Shown in pieces: positions 1 through 7,038 of a DNA stretch of 64,000 nt (the stretch's first letter is position 1; the number at the start of each line of letters is the position of its first letter). Location of the stretch: positions 159,682 to 223,681 of the forward strand of contig CAITLU010000022.1 of NCBI GenBank assembly GCA_903893315.1, written 5' to 3'. Both the position numbers and the translations under genes were made by a program. The notes under the pieces were generated by a model. That model had not been told where the DNA came from. It did no database searches and was given only the letters and a program-made list of their open reading frames with translations. This DNA is from an uncultured bacterium (GTDB lineage: Bacteria > Desulfobacterota > Binatia > UBA1149 > CAITLU01).

Positions 1-134
1 CGCGTAGGTCTTCCGTTGAGTCCGTCCTCAATAGCCCATGAGTTTTCGAGAATCGCAAGTCATGGACGGGCGGAGCTTGATCTTGCGTACCCGGCGGGCC
101 ATGAGAAATTCGCGGTAGAGCATCGTACTTCGTC
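1..134. other. Left edge, no confident gene
   Basis: Plus frame 1 is open from base 1 to a TAA at 169-171 and overlaps the start of the deacetylase gene. It could be the tail of an upstream gene. Its third-codon-position GC looks lower than in the confident genes here, and its last part runs out of frame across the deacetylase start, so I do not call it. A 31-codon minus-strand frame in the same bases has no ribosome binding site either. Confidence 0.3.
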
Positions 135-1070
135 ATGCAGTTCATTGTCAGCGCCGACGACCTCGGTCTAACCAGGGCCATCACCGACGGTATCCTCGCG
201 GCCTGCGATCAAGGGTGTCTGTCGAGTACCAGCGTGATCGCCGGCGGTGATGCTTTCGACTACGCCATCGAGCAGTGGCGTCGGCGTCCCGGACTTCTGC
301 TGAGCGCCCACATCAACCTTATGGAAGGGCGCCCGCTCGCGCCGCCCGGCGAGGTTCCGCTGTTGCTCGGCACCGATGGACAAATGGCGCTTTCGTTCGT
401 CGCGCTGCTTGGCTTGTCGCTGCGCCTGCGCGGCGCGGAGCGTGAGAAGTTGCGATTGCAGATTCGCACCGAACTCGATGCGCAGATCCGGCGAGTGGCC
501 GACGCTGCCGGCCCCGGCTGGCGACCGCGCATCGACGGGCACCAGCACTACCATATGATCCCGATAGTCTTCGAGGCGCTGCTCGAACTGCACGAACGAT
601 GGAATTTTTCTTACATGCGCACGCTGGAGGAGCCGCTGTTCGTGGTCCCGCAACTGCGGCGTGCATTGCCGAACTACCTGGGCGCTAACCTTGCCAAGCA
701 CGCCGTCCTTCGTCCGCTGGCGCGGCGCGCAAAACGCGAACTGCTGCGGCGTGGAATCCCTCACTGTTGCTGGTTCGTCGGGTTGCTGTTCTCGGGCAAC
801 ATGACGATCGAACCTGTGCGTGCAGCGATCGCGCACCTGGCTCGCCGTGATCGCGGCGAGCGGCAGCGCGGCGACGTCGTCGAGTTCCTGTTGCATCCCG
901 GCCGCGCGGCCGACCACGAAGCGGCGCGTTGGGATGGGCGCGCCGAGTTGCGTGACTACTACCTGTCGCCGTGGCGCGACGCCGAACGGGCTACGCTGTG
1001 TTCGGCGGAGTTTCGCGCGGCGCTGTCTCCGTATCTGGTGGCAGATCAAGAAGGTGGTGGAGCGCGGTGA
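135..1070 (+). CDS. YdjC/ChbG/HpnK-family carbohydrate deacetylase
   Basis: This 311-residue protein belongs to the YdjC superfamily of metal-dependent deacetylases, which includes ChbG (chitooligosaccharide deacetylase) and the hopanoid-associated HpnK. Expected metal and catalytic positions are visible: SADDLG at residues 6-11, a conserved His in SAHIN near residue 59, DGHQHYH near residues 135-141, and LLHPG near residue 253. Length is normal. The start ATG gives the conserved N-terminal beta strand directly before the first Asp pair. The gene overlaps the following GNAT gene by 4 bases, so the two are probably translated together. Substrate is not evident; no hopanoid gene lies in the window, so HpnK is only one option. 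Confidence 0.85.
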   Translation: MQFIVSADDLGLTRAITDGILAACDQGCLSSTSVIAGGDAFDYAIEQWRRRPGLLLSAHINLMEGRPLAPPGEVPLLLGTDGQMALSFVALLGLSLRLRGAEREKLRLQIRTELDAQIRRVADAAGPGWRPRIDGHQHYHMIPIVFEALLELHERWNFSYMRTLEEPLFVVPQLRRALPNYLGANLAKHAVLRPLARRAKRELLRRGIPHCCWFVGLLFSGNMTIEPVRAAIAHLARRDRGERQRGDVVEFLLHPGRAADHEAARWDGRAELRDYYLSPWRDAERATLCSAEFRAALSPYLVADQEGGGAR

Positions 1071-1927
1071 TCACGACACGCGCAATCGAACTTTCACCGG
1101 AGGGTCTGCGGCGCAGCGCTGCCATGCTGCGCGCGGCTATGCCTCGCGCGGCGCACATGGACGACGACTTTCTCGCGTGGCAGTACGTCGCCAATCCAGT
1201 CGGACCCGCGCTGGGTCTGGAGGCTTTCGACGGCGATCGTCTGGTCTCGCACTGTGTGGTGCAGCCGCTGATCGCGCGTCTGCGCGGGCGCGAAGTGCGC
1301 GGCGTGATGTCGCTCAACGCGGCGACGCTGCCCGATTACCTGGGCCGCGGCATATATTTCGGACTCGCCGAAGAACTCTACGCCACGGCTCGCGCGAGCG
1401 GCTACGCCTTCGGTGTCGCGGTCACCAACGACAAGAGCACGCAGGGCTTCGTGCGCCGTTGTGGTTTTTCGCTGGTGCGGCCGCTGGAAGCGCGCATCGG
1501 CCTCGGGCCGATTCCGCGGGCCCGGCGCGAGGGCGGCGTCGATTTCGAAAAACTCTGGAGCGACAAGGCACTGGCCTGGCGTTTGTCGCCGCCGCATCTG
1601 CGCTATCGCTTTGAGCGCCGTGACGGGTCGGTGCGCGTACTGGCACCGAGCGGACGCGCGGGTATCGAAGTGGTGCTTGGCGAGGTACCCGGCGCCAACG
1701 CACCGAATGTCGCCGCCGTCGCCGCGCCGCCGCGAAGCTGGGGCAGTCCGCTGCGGCTGTGGCTCGGCCTCGATCAGCGCATCGACTGGCGTCGATCGCT
1801 CTACCGCAACCTGCCGTTGTTCGCGCGTCCGTCGCCGCTCAATCTGATCTTTACCGAGTTCGGTGCTTCCACCACTCTCGATCCGCAACGCGTGCGCTGG
1901 TCGGGGCTGGACTTCGACGACTTCTGA
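1067..1927 (+). CDS. GNAT-family N-acetyltransferase
   Basis: A 286-residue protein starting at a GTG whose last bases overlap the TGA of the deacetylase gene (GTGA overlap) behind an AAGGTGG-type ribosome binding site. An upstream frame extension exists but would overlap the deacetylase by about 100 bases. The middle holds a GNAT acetyl-CoA binding segment: a strand, then YLGRGI, a helix, and TNDKSTQGFVRRCGF where an Asn precedes the C-terminal alpha helix. The family moves an acyl group from acyl-CoA to an amine. Coupling to a sugar deacetylase suggests action on an amino sugar or glycan, which is inference. The C-terminal 130 residues have no domain I recognise. Confidence 0.7.
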   Translation: MITTRAIELSPEGLRRSAAMLRAAMPRAAHMDDDFLAWQYVANPVGPALGLEAFDGDRLVSHCVVQPLIARLRGREVRGVMSLNAATLPDYLGRGIYFGLAEELYATARASGYAFGVAVTNDKSTQGFVRRCGFSLVRPLEARIGLGPIPRARREGGVDFEKLWSDKALAWRLSPPHLRYRFERRDGSVRVLAPSGRAGIEVVLGEVPGANAPNVAAVAAPPRSWGSPLRLWLGLDQRIDWRRSLYRNLPLFARPSPLNLIFTEFGASTTLDPQRVRWSGLDFDDF

Positions 1928-1961
1928 TCCCGCGCATGTCGCCGCCGTGCGGACTCAGCGC

Positions 1962-3683
1962 TCAGACCCCGAGAAGTTGCTTGCGCAAGTCGCGCTTGAG
2001 GATCTTGCCGGCCGGGTTGCGCGGTAGCGGCGCATCGAAGAACCACACGCGCACCGGCACCTTGAAGCCCGCGAGGCGTTCGGCGACGAACTTGCGAAGT
2101 TCTTCCTCGGTTACTTTGGTACCGGGCGCGGTGTGCACGACGGCGCCGACTTCTTCGCCGAGGACCTGGTCGGGAATGCCGATCACGGCGGCGTCGGTCA
2201 CGGCGGGGTGTTCGTACAAGGCGCTTTCGACTTCGACCGACGAAATGTTTTCGCCGCCGCGGATGAGCAGGTCTTTGGCGCGGTCGACGAGGTAGACGAA
2301 GCCTTCTTCGTCGATGCGCGCGAGGTCACCGGTGTGCACCCAGCCGTCCGAGAAAGACGCCTTGGTTTCCTCCGGCTTGTTGAAATAACCGGGCACCACG
2401 TTGGGTCCCTTGATCCACAACTCGCCGACCTGGCCGCCGGGAAGCGTGCTTCCGTCTTCACTGACGACCTTGAGGTCGCAGACCGGGATCGGAACGCCGA
2501 CGCTGTCGGGATGACGCAGGTAGTCGACGCCGGCATTGAGCGTGGTGACCGATGAAGTTTCGGTCATGCCGTAGCCGTTGCTCGGCGTGCGGCCGGGAAA
2601 CATCTCTTCGATCTTGCGCACCAGTTCCGGCGCAGCGGGAGCGCCGCCGTAACCGACTGCGCGCACGCTCGACAGATCGCGGCGCGCAAAATCCGGGTGC
2701 GTGAGTACCTGCCACACCATCGCCGGCACGCCGCCGAAAAACGAGACTTTCTCGCGTTCGATGAGTTCGAGAGCACGACCGGCCTCCCACTTGCGCATGA
2801 TGACGAGCTTGTTGCCGGCGGCAAGATTGGCAACCAGGATCGAGTGACAGCCGGTAGCGTGGAAGAACGGCACCGACATCAGATAGACGCCCTGGACGCC
2901 GGGATCTGCAGGCGCGGCAGCGCCGGGCACCGTGCCGCGCAAGGCGGCGCGCATGGTGGCGAAGCGCAGGCTCATCAAGTTTCCGCAGATGTTGCGGTTG
3001 GTTCCGAGCACGCCTTTGGGCTGTCCGGTAGTTCCGGATGTGTAGAAGATCGTCGCGTCGTCTTCGGGATCGTTCTCGACGGAAGGCAGAGAGGGGTCGC
3101 TCGGAATCTCGCCCAGCACCGCGCTGAAGTGTTCGGCGCCGCCGGCCAACGTCGTTCTTTCATCGCGTGCGACGAGGATGCGCAGGCCGTGCAGATGCGA
3201 CAGCTCGGGTTCCAGGCGATCCAGGCGCGCGCCGTCGCAGAGCAGCAACGTGGAGCCGGAGTCGGTCAAGCCGTAGACCAGTTCGGGACCGGTCCACCAC
3301 GCGTTGAGTGGTACGACGACCGCACCGACGGCGACGGCCGCGAAGAACGCGACCGACCACTCGGGAAAGTTGCGCATCGCGATGGCGACGCGGTCGCCCT
3401 TCTTCACGCCGTAGCGGTCGCGCAGCAGATTGGCGAGATGGGCGCTGGTGCGGAAGTGACGCTCGAAGCTCCAGTGCTCGTCCTCGTAGACCATGAAGTC
3501 GGCGTCGCCGTAGCTGCGGCTGAATGCCAGCACGGCACTGAGTGAAGGCGGCGCGTTCTTCCACACGCGGGTCGGCACGCCGCGGATGATCTGCTCTTCC
3601 ATTTCGAGTATCTGCCCAGGCGCGGTCAGCTGGGCATGGATCTCGGCGATGGTCGCGATTGTCGATACTTCGGGTGCGCTCAT
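1962..3683 (-). CDS. AMP-dependent acyl-CoA synthetase/ligase
   Basis: A 573-residue ANL-superfamily enzyme that activates a carboxylic acid to an acyl-AMP and then an acyl-CoA. Signature motifs in order: the P-loop YTSGTTGQPKG near residue 214, the GYGMTET core near residue 374, the HTGDLARID hinge region near residue 445, and the C-terminal catalytic Lys in NPAGKILKRDLR near residue 559. The start chosen is the ATG at 3683, preceded by ACGGAG, because the 63-residue upstream extension is Arg/Pro-rich and unlike the family. Fatty or aromatic acid substrates are both possible; motifs resemble medium/long-chain fatty-acyl-CoA ligases. It is divergent from the neighbouring enoyl-CoA hydratase gene, with about 200 bases between them that could hold promoters for both. 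Confidence 0.9.
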   Translation of the reverse strand: MSAPEVSTIATIAEIHAQLTAPGQILEMEEQIIRGVPTRVWKNAPPSLSAVLAFSRSYGDADFMVYEDEHWSFERHFRTSAHLANLLRDRYGVKKGDRVAIAMRNFPEWSVAFFAAVAVGAVVVPLNAWWTGPELVYGLTDSGSTLLLCDGARLDRLEPELSHLHGLRILVARDERTTLAGGAEHFSAVLGEIPSDPSLPSVENDPEDDATIFYTSGTTGQPKGVLGTNRNICGNLMSLRFATMRAALRGTVPGAAAPADPGVQGVYLMSVPFFHATGCHSILVANLAAGNKLVIMRKWEAGRALELIEREKVSFFGGVPAMVWQVLTHPDFARRDLSSVRAVGYGGAPAAPELVRKIEEMFPGRTPSNGYGMTETSSVTTLNAGVDYLRHPDSVGVPIPVCDLKVVSEDGSTLPGGQVGELWIKGPNVVPGYFNKPEETKASFSDGWVHTGDLARIDEEGFVYLVDRAKDLLIRGGENISSVEVESALYEHPAVTDAAVIGIPDQVLGEEVGAVVHTAPGTKVTEEELRKFVAERLAGFKVPVRVWFFDAPLPRNPAGKILKRDLRKQLLGV

Positions 3684-3885
3684 GGTGCTTGTTCTCCGTA
3701 ATGGTGCCGCGGTCCGGCGCGGCGCCAAGAGCTTATAGCGGGGAGCCGAACATAACGCAGCCCGCGCAGGTCCTCGGGCCGGGGCAGGTGGAGGCGTTGA
3801 CTCGCGAGCCTCCACCCGCAACATTCGGCAGCCGTTTCCAGAACGACCGCCGTTTCGTTCGGCAACCAACAAGGAGGAGCGACCG

Positions 3886-4653
3886 ATGTCAGTCGTCCGT
3901 TACGAACAAGAAGATCATGTGGTGATTCTGACCATCGACCGGCCTGAGGCCCGCAACGCGGTGAGCCCGGCGGTGGCGGTCGAAATGGAAGCGGCGATGG
4001 ACCGCTTCGAGGCCGACACCGGCGCCTGGGTGGCGATCCTTACCGGCGCGGGCGGGACTTTTTGCGCAGGCGCCGATCTGAAGGAGATCGCGATGGGCAA
4101 CGGCGACAAGCTCGGTACCCCGCGCGGTGGCTTCGCCGGTTTCGTCTCGCGCGATCGCGCCAAGCCGGTAATTGCGGCGGTCAACGGTCACGCCCTTGCC
4201 GGTGGCTGCGAAATCCTGCTGGCCTGCGACATGGCGGTGGTGGCCGACGGTATCCGCATCGGCGTTCCTGAGGTGAAGCGCGCCCTGGTTGCCGCCGCCG
4301 GCGCTCTGTTTCGTCTGCCGCGCGCCGTTGGTCCGGCCCGCGCTGCCGAGATGATTCTGACCGGCGATCCGATCACGGCCTCCGAGGCTCTGGCGGCCGG
4401 ACTCGTCAACCGCGTGGTTCCTGCCGAGCGCGTGCTCGACGAAGCGCGTGCGCTTGCGGCGCGCATCGCCGTCAATGCGCCATTGGCGGTGCAGGCCAGT
4501 CGCAAGGTGCTCGCGCGTGCTCTGATCGACGACGACGCGACGCTGTTCAACGCGTCGCTCGAAGCGTTCATGTCGATGATCGGTACCGAGGACTTCCAGG
4601 AAGGTCCGCGGGCGTTTATCGAGAAGAGGGCGCCGCGCTGGACTGGACGGTAG
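3886..4653 (+). CDS. Enoyl-CoA hydratase/isomerase (crotonase family)
   Basis: A 255-residue crotonase-fold protein with a strong ribosome binding site (AAGGAGGAG, 6 bases before ATG). Oxyanion-hole segments GTFCAGADLKE (about residue 57) and NGHALAGGCEI (about residue 101) are intact. The first catalytic Glu is present in GVPEVKRAL, but the usual Gly-rich PGAGG stretch after it reads AAAGALF, so the active-site loop differs from standard hydratases. The second Glu is in SEALAAGLVN or the EMILTGD stretch before it. Likely role is hydration of 2-enoyl-CoA in beta-oxidation, or a related isomerase reaction. A palindromic repeat starts two bases after its stop codon. Confidence 0.87.
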   Translation: MSVVRYEQEDHVVILTIDRPEARNAVSPAVAVEMEAAMDRFEADTGAWVAILTGAGGTFCAGADLKEIAMGNGDKLGTPRGGFAGFVSRDRAKPVIAAVNGHALAGGCEILLACDMAVVADGIRIGVPEVKRALVAAAGALFRLPRAVGPARAAEMILTGDPITASEALAAGLVNRVVPAERVLDEARALAARIAVNAPLAVQASRKVLARALIDDDATLFNASLEAFMSMIGTEDFQEGPRAFIEKRAPRWTGR

Positions 4654-4654
4654 G

Positions 4655-4780
4655 CGGTCTGTCCATAAGGACCCATCTGCGGCGTTGGGCTTCGATTCGG
4701 TCGCTGCGGCGTACCTGCCGGTACGCCTCGCTTCCGAATCGAAGCCGGGGCCTTGCGCCGGAGCTTTTGTGAACTGAGCG
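4655..4780. repeat. Palindromic miniature repeat, copy 1
   Basis: A 126-base imperfect palindrome filling almost the whole gap between two convergent genes. The centre, GCGTACC-TGCC-GGTACGC, is flanked by a perfect outer pair CTTCGATTCGG / CCGAATCGAAG. A second copy at 49006-49129 shares the core (35 identical bases from 4698) and the left end (TCTGTCCATAAGG), and differs at paired positions. It begins two bases after a stop codon, as copy 2 begins four bases after one. This looks like a REP- or MITE-like element that could form a long hairpin and stop transcription from both sides. Confidence 0.75.
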
Positions 4781-5482
4781 CTAGATGTGGGGTGGCTGCT
4801 GTTGGCCTGTCACTTGGACGATGTGGTCGCGGCGCAGCCACCAGGCGCTGAGTTCTTCGCCGTACACGCAGCCTGAATCGAGTCCGCGTGTGTTGTGGGT
4901 GTGGTGAAGGCCCTGACGCGCCCAGTGTCCGTAGGCCACGACTTCGCGACCGGCGTAGAACTCGTGCCACGGACGAAAGCGTGTGGGGATGGTTGCGGCG
5001 TGACCGTCCCAATCAGAGGGCAGGTTGCCGTACGGGTCGCACACACGCACGGTAACCAGGAACTCCGGCGGGGTTTCTTCCAACGCCAGCAAAGGATGAA
5101 GTCCGCCGTGAACGGCGATCCAACCATCGCCGCGTCGCCAGTGCGGCCACTGGCGCATCCAGTCGAGCCATGCATCGCGCTGCGGTGATTGCAGCAGATC
5201 GTCGGGTTTGGAGCGGCGCGTGAGCCAGGCCGACTCCTGCCCGCCATCGACGACTTCGAGCAGTTTGGTTTCGTGGTTACCGACGATTGGTTCGGCGCCG
5301 AGACTGCGCATCAACTGCAGCACGCCGAGGTTGTCGGGGCCGCGGTTGATGGTGTCGCCGAGCGGGATCAGGCGATGGCGATCAGGGTGATAGTGCGCGG
5401 CGCGCAGCAGCCGTTCGAGGGGCTCGCGGCAACCCTGGATGTCTCCGACGAAGAGGATGTCGTCATGGCCGGAGTCCGTCAC
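4781..5482 (-). CDS. Calcineurin-like metallophosphatase, ApaH-like
   Basis: A 233-residue phosphoesterase starting at GTG behind GAGGT. The metallophosphoesterase motifs are all visible: GDIQGC (residues 13-18), GDTINRGP (about 43-50), GNHE (about 67-70) and a late GH-containing strand. The spacing and the LQLMRSLGA segment resemble ApaH, the symmetrical diadenosine tetraphosphatase, although ApaH is usually near 270-280 residues and this protein is shorter. Likely cytosolic with two bound divalent metals. It could be another dinucleoside polyphosphatase or a PrpE/protein-phosphatase-like enzyme. Its stop codon abuts the palindromic repeat. Confidence 0.75.
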   Translation of the reverse strand: MTDSGHDDILFVGDIQGCREPLERLLRAAHYHPDRHRLIPLGDTINRGPDNLGVLQLMRSLGAEPIVGNHETKLLEVVDGGQESAWLTRRSKPDDLLQSPQRDAWLDWMRQWPHWRRGDGWIAVHGGLHPLLALEETPPEFLVTVRVCDPYGNLPSDWDGHAATIPTRFRPWHEFYAGREVVAYGHWARQGLHHTHNTRGLDSGCVYGEELSAWWLRRDHIVQVTGQQQPPHI

Positions 5483-5576
5483 GTTCGTGCAGACCTCTCG
5501 CTATGGCGGCCCGTCAGCTTGTCGGGTCGCTTCGCGTGAAGCAGGTGCCGCACGGCCCCTGCTCACGCGAAGCGGG

Positions 5577-6104
5577 TTACTGACCGACCGGCTCGTCGCC
5601 GAAGTCGTCGTCGGGGAGGTTCGGATCGGCCGGCGCTTTCTTGATCTCGCGGCGGACCAGTTCCTGGTGCTCCACTTCTTCGTCGCGCAGTTCTTCGAAG
5701 AGCGCGCGGACCGCGTCGTCCTTTATCTGCGGCAGCGCGGCGACGAAGAACGCGTAGGCCTTTTCTTCGGAACGCAGCGCGGCGCGCAGCGCGGCGCGCT
5801 CGGTCATGAAGGCGCGGGCTTCGTCGTAGTCGGGCGCTTCGATGTCGAAGATCATCGACCGCGTCACCGAAGAAGGCTGAGCCGCGAAACGCTCAACTCT
5901 GCGTGCGGCGAGTTCGGAGCGGTGCTTTTCTTCGTTGCCGGCCATGAGGCGGAAAAACTGCGCCGCCTCGTGCGTGCGATGGATCTCCATCTGGTCGGCG
6001 AACTCCTGGTAGCGCTCGCAGGCTTCTTCCTCGATCAGGATGGCGAGATCGAGTGCGTCTTTGAGGGACAGGGTGGGGAAGTTTATGCCTTTGGTCGAAC
6101 TCAT
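5577..6104 (-). CDS. Ferritin-like/rubrerythrin-type diiron protein
   Basis: A 175-residue four-helix-bundle protein with the diiron ligand pattern of rubrerythrins: LIEEEACERY (about residue 25), GNEEKHRSE (about 57), RSEEKAYAFF (about 110) and DEEVEHQEL (about 143). There is no C-terminal rubredoxin domain, and the acidic tail DPNLPDDDFGDE replaces it. The ATG is preceded by AAGGAAAA. It begins 11 bases after the stop codon of the korB-like gene and so is probably cotranscribed with korA-korB. Family members reduce peroxide or store or sense iron; protection of the oxygen-sensitive oxidoreductase is a reasonable inference. Confidence 0.8.
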   Translation of the reverse strand: MSSTKGINFPTLSLKDALDLAILIEEEACERYQEFADQMEIHRTHEAAQFFRLMAGNEEKHRSELAARRVERFAAQPSSVTRSMIFDIEAPDYDEARAFMTERAALRAALRSEEKAYAFFVAALPQIKDDAVRALFEELRDEEVEHQELVRREIKKAPADPNLPDDDFGDEPVGQ

Positions 6105-6115
6105 GGCGTTTTCCT

Positions 6116-7015
6116 TCAGCGCTGCACGAACAGGTCGAGGATGCGCTCACGCGGAGCCGCGTTGGGCATCAGGGCTTCCTGACGCTGGCGTACCAAGGCT
6201 CCGAGAGTCGGCGGCGGCGTGGGGTCGCGGAAGAATACGCCGGTCAGCAGTTCGGTGCCGTAGGTCTGGGCCTTGTCCAAGGCCTGGATGCGGCTGGTGG
6301 CGTCGTGCCCGACGCTCTCCAACTTCTTCATCACCGCCTTGTGGTGCTTGATCTGCTGGTTTTCCTCGCCGTAAGTGACGCACGGAGATTGGACGTTGAC
6401 GAAGGCGAAGCCGGGGAAACGGATCGCTTCCTCGATGATCGCCGTCAGGCCGGGGATGTCGGCCGGCGTGCCCTGGGCCACGAACGAAGCTCCGTAGGCG
6501 AGCACGTACATCAGCGGATTGACCGGGTTCTCCAGACTGCCGTGCGCCGACGTGACGGTGCGCTGTCCCTTCGGGCTGGTGGGGGAGAGTTGTCCCTTGG
6601 TGAGCCCGTAGGTCTGGTTGTCCATCACGATGTAGGTCAGGTCGTCGTTACGGCGAATGGCGTGAGGAACGTGGCCGCCGCCGATCGAGAAGCCGTCGCC
6701 GTCGCCGCCTGCCGCCAGTACCAGCAGTTCGGGTCTTGCCAGCTTGAGTCCCTGGGCGATGGGCAGCGAGCGTCCGTGCACGCTGTTGAAGCCGTAGGCC
6801 GTGGTGTAGCCGGGGATTCGCGACGAGCAGCCGATGCCCGAGATGAACGCGATCTCGTGGGGCGGTCGTCCGATCGCGGCCAGTGCGCGATAGATGGCCT
6901 GCAGGACGCCGAAGTCGCCGCAGCCCGGACACCAGATCGGCTTGAGGTCGCTCTTGAAATCCTTGGAGGTGAACGTCGACGTAGCACTCGAATCGGGATT
7001 TGTTGCGGTGGCCAT
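6116..7015 (-). CDS. korB: 2-oxoacid:ferredoxin oxidoreductase, beta subunit
   Basis: A 299-residue thiamine-diphosphate-binding beta subunit. It has WCPGCGDFG (about residue 27), a conserved Cys in GIGCSSR, the ThDP/Mg motif GDGDGFSIGGG (about 105) and the NQTYGLTKGQLSPTS segment typical of 2-oxoglutarate- and pyruvate-type enzymes. The Cys residues CPGC, plus later Cys, bind the single [4Fe-4S] cluster expected in this subunit. With the alpha subunit it oxidatively decarboxylates a 2-oxoacid with CoA and reduces ferredoxin. Start ATG at 7015 follows AAGGAAAA; 23 bases separate it from korA. Substrate (2-oxoglutarate, branched-chain 2-oxoacid or pyruvate) is not fixed by sequence reading alone. 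Confidence 0.92.
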   Translation of the reverse strand: MATATNPDSSATSTFTSKDFKSDLKPIWCPGCGDFGVLQAIYRALAAIGRPPHEIAFISGIGCSSRIPGYTTAYGFNSVHGRSLPIAQGLKLARPELLVLAAGGDGDGFSIGGGHVPHAIRRNDDLTYIVMDNQTYGLTKGQLSPTSPKGQRTVTSAHGSLENPVNPLMYVLAYGASFVAQGTPADIPGLTAIIEEAIRFPGFAFVNVQSPCVTYGEENQQIKHHKAVMKKLESVGHDATSRIQALDKAQTYGTELLTGVFFRDPTPPPTLGALVRQRQEALMPNAAPRERILDLFVQR

Positions 7016-7038
7016 GGGTTTTCCTTCTTTGCCTCCCT

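Noticed and set aside
1..171. Open plus frame at the left edge
   Set aside because: Could be the end of an upstream gene but overlaps the deacetylase start by 37 bases and codon use is weak; kept only as a note.
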